From: Alphaproteobacteria bacterium
GTDB taxonomy: Bacteria > Pseudomonadota > Alphaproteobacteria > Micropepsales > Micropepsaceae
DNA length: 8,630 nucleotides
Direction: 5' to 3'
Assembly (NCBI GenBank): GCA_028869725.1
Contig: JAGWRJ010000011.1
Coordinates: 1 to 8,630 of the forward strand
Positions 7,548 to 8,630 of the stretch are shown here, piece after piece. The position numbers and the translations under genes are program-made. The notes beneath the pieces were generated by a model. It saw only the letters and a program-made list of their open reading frames with translations, was not told where the DNA came from and ran no database searches. Every line of letters starts with the position of its first letter. Position 1 is the first letter of the stretch.

Positions 7548-7624
7548 TGTCTCATTGTCATGACCTGCGGCGTCTTGGTGCCGCGACCTGGATCGACGTT
7601 TCGGCCGAGGTTCTCGTCGTCTAA
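7547..7624 (+). CDS. Putative 25-residue peptide with a near-maximal ribosome binding site
   Basis: This reading frame starts at GTG 7547 and ends at TAA 7622-7624. The peptide begins MSHCHDLRRLG, contains a single Trp (ATWID) and ends in a hydrophobic AEVLVV. The N-terminal His-Cys-His could bind a metal, but that is inference. Support for translation is the ideally spaced GGAGG within a 17-base match to the 16S 3' end. Support for a separate unit is a TATAGT box upstream and a strong hairpin about 40 bases downstream. I do not recognise the protein. Alternatives are a leader peptide, a regulatory RNA whose main job is to bind ribosomes, or translation in another frame: GTG 7539 opens a longer frame that runs into the tRNA antisense and is unlikely. 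Length alone gives no statistical support for coding. Confidence 0.5.
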   Translation: MSHCHDLRRLGAATWIDVSAEVLVV

Positions 7625-7663
7625 CGCACACAGCGCGGGCCCAAACCCCGCAGCAGGCAATGG

Positions 7664-7702
7664 AAAGGCGGCTCGCTTCGGCGTGGCCGCCTTTCGGCTT
7701 TT
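7664..7702 (+). terminator. Strong hairpin with UUCG loop, probably a two-way terminator
   Basis: AAAGGCGGC (7664-7672) pairs perfectly with GCCGCCTTT (7686-7694). Inside it, CGC-TTCG-GCG (7674-7683) forms a second stem capped by the very stable UUCG tetraloop. TTTCGGCTTTT follows on the plus strand. It ends the small unit after lpdA and perhaps the sucA-lpd operon as well. Read on the minus strand, the hairpin lies about 70 bases past the tRNA-Leu 3' end and is followed by TTTCCATT, so it may also stop that convergent transcript. Confidence 0.8.
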
Positions 7703-7769
7703 CGGGGTATGCCTTCAGGGTGGCGGCGCGCCAGCTGGTGCGACTATCGCAGCACAGCACGTGCCAGAG

Positions 7770-8098
7770 TGGTGCGGGCGGCCGGACTTGAACCGGCACA
7801 GGCCTTTCGGCCCTACGGATTTTCGTACCACTTCGGCTTTCGCCGCCCGCATCGCACTGCCTGGCAGGCTGCGACAGGTTCGTGGTCTGGACTATCCCTT
7901 CACCCTGGCGTCGCCGCTTTAGGTGCTGCCCGTCTAGTCTCTACACCTTCCGACCCGAGTGCCCTCCGGTCGGCTTGGCTCGGGATTGCCAGCGAAGGGT
8001 CCCCCGAATTTGAGCAGTTCTGCACCGGGGGTTTCCCCCCGGGCACTCAAGTCGCCTGGCCTTAAGTCCGTTGCGTCTACCGATTTCGCCACGCCCGC
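7770..8098 (-). tRNA. tRNA-Leu(UAA), interrupted by a group I intron
   Basis: The gene reads on the minus strand from 8098 to 7770. The 5' exon (8098-8064) gives acceptor strand GCGGGCG, a D arm with GCG/CGC and AAATCGGTAGA, and the anticodon stem ACGGA followed by CTT. The 3' exon (7823-7770) starts AAAATCCGT. It continues with a long variable arm closed by a GAAA loop, the T arm GCCGG-TTCAAGT-CCGGC, the acceptor strand CGCCCGC, discriminator A and an encoded CCA. Joining the exons restores a 5-base-pair anticodon stem around CTTAAAA, with anticodon TAA and seven perfect acceptor pairs. The mature length is 89 bases with CCA. The long variable arm and anticodon identify leucine, reading UUA (and UUG by wobble). 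Splicing is required to form the anticodon loop. Confidence 0.93.
7824..8063 (-). ncRNA. Group I self-splicing intron in the tRNA-Leu(UAA) anticodon loop
   Basis: The 240-base insert follows U34 and ends in G (position 7824), as group I introns do. P1 can form between the 5' exon GGACTT and the intron GAGTGCC, with the U•G pair at the splice site. P2 is CCGGGGG-GAAA-CCCCCGG (8042-8025). The P/Q-region sequence GGCAATCCCGAGCCAAGCC resembles that of the cyanobacterial tRNA-Leu intron. The R motif GTGTAGAGACTAGACGG and S motif AAGGGATAGTCC supply P7, with GACTA (7939-7935) pairing with TAGTC (7894-7890). A P9 stem TCGCA/TGCGA and a final GGC-GAAA-GCC hairpin precede the 3' splice site. The compact size, tRNA host and motifs fit subgroup IC3. 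There is no homing endonuclease frame. Known members splice with an external guanosine and no protein. Confidence 0.9.
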
Positions 8099-8111
8099 GA
8101 GGCCCGCCTGA

Positions 8112-8140
8112 TACATAGCGTCTGGCGCAGGCGTGGCCAA
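8112..8140 (-). promoter_or_regulatory. Candidate promoter of the tRNA-Leu gene
   Basis: On the minus strand TTGGCC (8140-8135) and TATGTA (8117-8112) are separated by exactly 17 bases, and the -10 box ends 14 bases before the tRNA 5' end at 8098. That geometry suits a tRNA promoter with a short leader. Both boxes are only moderate matches to consensus. Confidence 0.4.
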
Positions 8141-8314
8141 CCCGGCCTGGTGTGGTTGTGCGCAGGTTTCGTCTCTGCGGATAGCGCATGAAAGAGGTTG
8201 GCTGTAGCCGGACACCGGTCAATCGGGTTGTGTCAAAATATTTTTGCTACTTCTAGTAGATCGATTTTTGAATTTATGATTAGTTTCAACGCATTACTAT
8301 CACGTCATGCCGCA
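8141..8314. other. AT-rich intergenic stretch between the divergent tRNA-Leu and rpsD genes
   Basis: No gene is visible. Composition changes sharply near 8228, where GC-rich sequence gives way to about 80 bases rich in A and T (8229-8305), directly upstream of the rpsD promoter. A small inverted repeat, CTACT-TCT-AGTAG (8247-8259), lies in it. It could be an upstream promoter element or regulator-binding site, but nothing specific is recognised. Confidence 0.4.
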
Positions 8315-8342
8315 TTGACAGGCGCTGCGCCCTGACTATAGT
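8315..8342 (+). promoter_or_regulatory. Near-consensus promoter of rpsD
   Basis: TTGACA (8315-8320) is a perfect -35 box and TATAGT (8337-8342) matches the -10 consensus at five of six positions, with a 16-base spacer. Transcription should start near 8349, giving a leader of about 47 bases before the rpsD ATG. This is the best promoter in the window and fits a highly expressed ribosomal protein gene. Confidence 0.8.
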
Positions 8343-8349
8343 GCCCGCC

Positions 8350-8390
8350 TTCCGAAGAGGCCCTGCTTCTTCTCCACGACCATTCCGGAA
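8350..8390 (+). promoter_or_regulatory. rpsD leader with possible pairing over the ribosome binding site
   Basis: TTCCG (8350-8354), at the predicted 5' end of the transcript, is complementary to CGGAA (8386-8390). CGGAA holds GGAA, the only Shine-Dalgarno-like sequence before the ATG. An inner GAAG/CTTC pairing (8354-8357 with 8366-8369) is an alternative. S4 is a known translational autoregulator in E. coli, where it acts on a pseudoknot of the alpha operon. Whether this simple leader does anything similar is inference. Confidence 0.3.
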
Positions 8391-8395
8391 CGCCG

Positions 8396-8630
8396 ATGTC
8401 CAAACGTAGCACGACCAAATACAAGCTTGATCGCCGCCTGGGTGAGAACCTCTGGGCCCGCCCCAAAAGTCCGGTCAACAAGCGCTCCTATGGCCCCGGG
8501 CAACACGGCCAGCGTCGCGCCAAGAAGCTCTCTGACTATGGCACCCAGCTGCAGGCCAAGCAGAAGCTGAAGGGCTATTACGGCAACATCACGGAGAAGC
8601 AGTTTCGTCGTTACTATGCGGAAGCATCCC
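8396..8630 (+). CDS. rpsD: 30S ribosomal protein S4, 5' part
   Basis: The first 78 codons of ribosomal protein S4, a primary 16S rRNA-binding protein that nucleates assembly of the 30S subunit body and contributes to decoding fidelity. The visible part contains YKLDRRLGENLWARPKSPVN, SYGPGQHGQRRAKKLSDYG and AKQKLKGYYGNITEKQFRRYY, all typical of alphaproteobacterial S4. The C-terminal S4 RNA-binding domain lies beyond the window. No zinc-binding cysteines are present in the N-terminal part, as in the cysteine-free form. ATG 8396 is the family start; the only Shine-Dalgarno-like sequence is GGAA 5 bases upstream. It is a single gene here, downstream of its own strong promoter and divergent from tRNA-Leu, rather than in the alpha operon as in E. 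coli. Confidence 0.97.
   Translation, partial: MSKRSTTKYKLDRRLGENLWARPKSPVNKRSYGPGQHGQRRAKKLSDYGTQLQAKQKLKGYYGNITEKQFRRYYAEAS

Noticed and set aside
7539..7922. 127-codon plus-strand frame from GTG 7539
   Set aside because: It runs through the terminator hairpin and into the antisense of the tRNA-Leu gene and its intron. Only its first part could be an alternative frame of the small unit.
7709..8065. 118-codon plus-strand frame across the tRNA-Leu region
   Set aside because: It is antisense to the tRNA and intron, whose structure explains the sequence fully.
7934..8222. Two minus-strand frames of 93 codons
   Set aside because: They are translations of the tRNA 5' exon, its intron and its promoter region and have no protein-like features.

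Overview
The window looks like chromosomal DNA of an alphaproteobacterium. The proteins of the 2-oxoglutarate dehydrogenase operon, the gene order sucD–sucA–sucB–lpd and the N-terminus of ribosomal protein S4 all fit that class. A Caulobacterales/Hyphomonadaceae-like relative is my guess from the S4 and SucA style, but sequence reading alone cannot fix the family.

Layout. Bases 1-334 are the 3' end of sucD (succinyl-CoA ligase alpha). A terminator-like hairpin follows, and a consensus-like promoter is nested in it. Next comes a small lipoprotein gene with a degenerate OmpA-like domain (394-807). After a 242-base gap come sucA (E1o, 1050-3983), a FkbM-type methyltransferase (3980-4747), sucB (E2o, 4744-5982) and lpd (E3, 6048-7451). 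The methyltransferase overlaps sucA at its start and sucB at its end, so sucA–methyltransferase–sucB reads as one translationally coupled unit. E1, E2 and E3 together oxidise 2-oxoglutarate to succinyl-CoA, which SucCD then converts to succinate. The role of the methyltransferase and the lipoprotein in this setting is unknown.

Downstream of lpd is a short, self-contained unit: a TATAGT -10 box, a 17-base perfect complement to the expected 3' end of 16S rRNA, a 25-codon reading frame starting with GTG, and a strong hairpin with a UUCG loop followed by T-rich sequence. On the opposite strand lies a tRNA-Leu(UAA) gene split by a 240-base group I intron inserted after U34, the position used by the cyanobacterial and plastid trnL introns. 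The tRNA has its own promoter-like sequence. After an AT-rich gap, a near-consensus promoter drives rpsD (ribosomal protein S4), which runs off the right edge.

The items most worth a second look are the intron-bearing tRNA-Leu(UAA), the methyltransferase wedged between E1o and E2o, and the small reading frame with the extreme Shine-Dalgarno sequence. No CRISPR array, insertion sequence, integrase or phage gene was seen.
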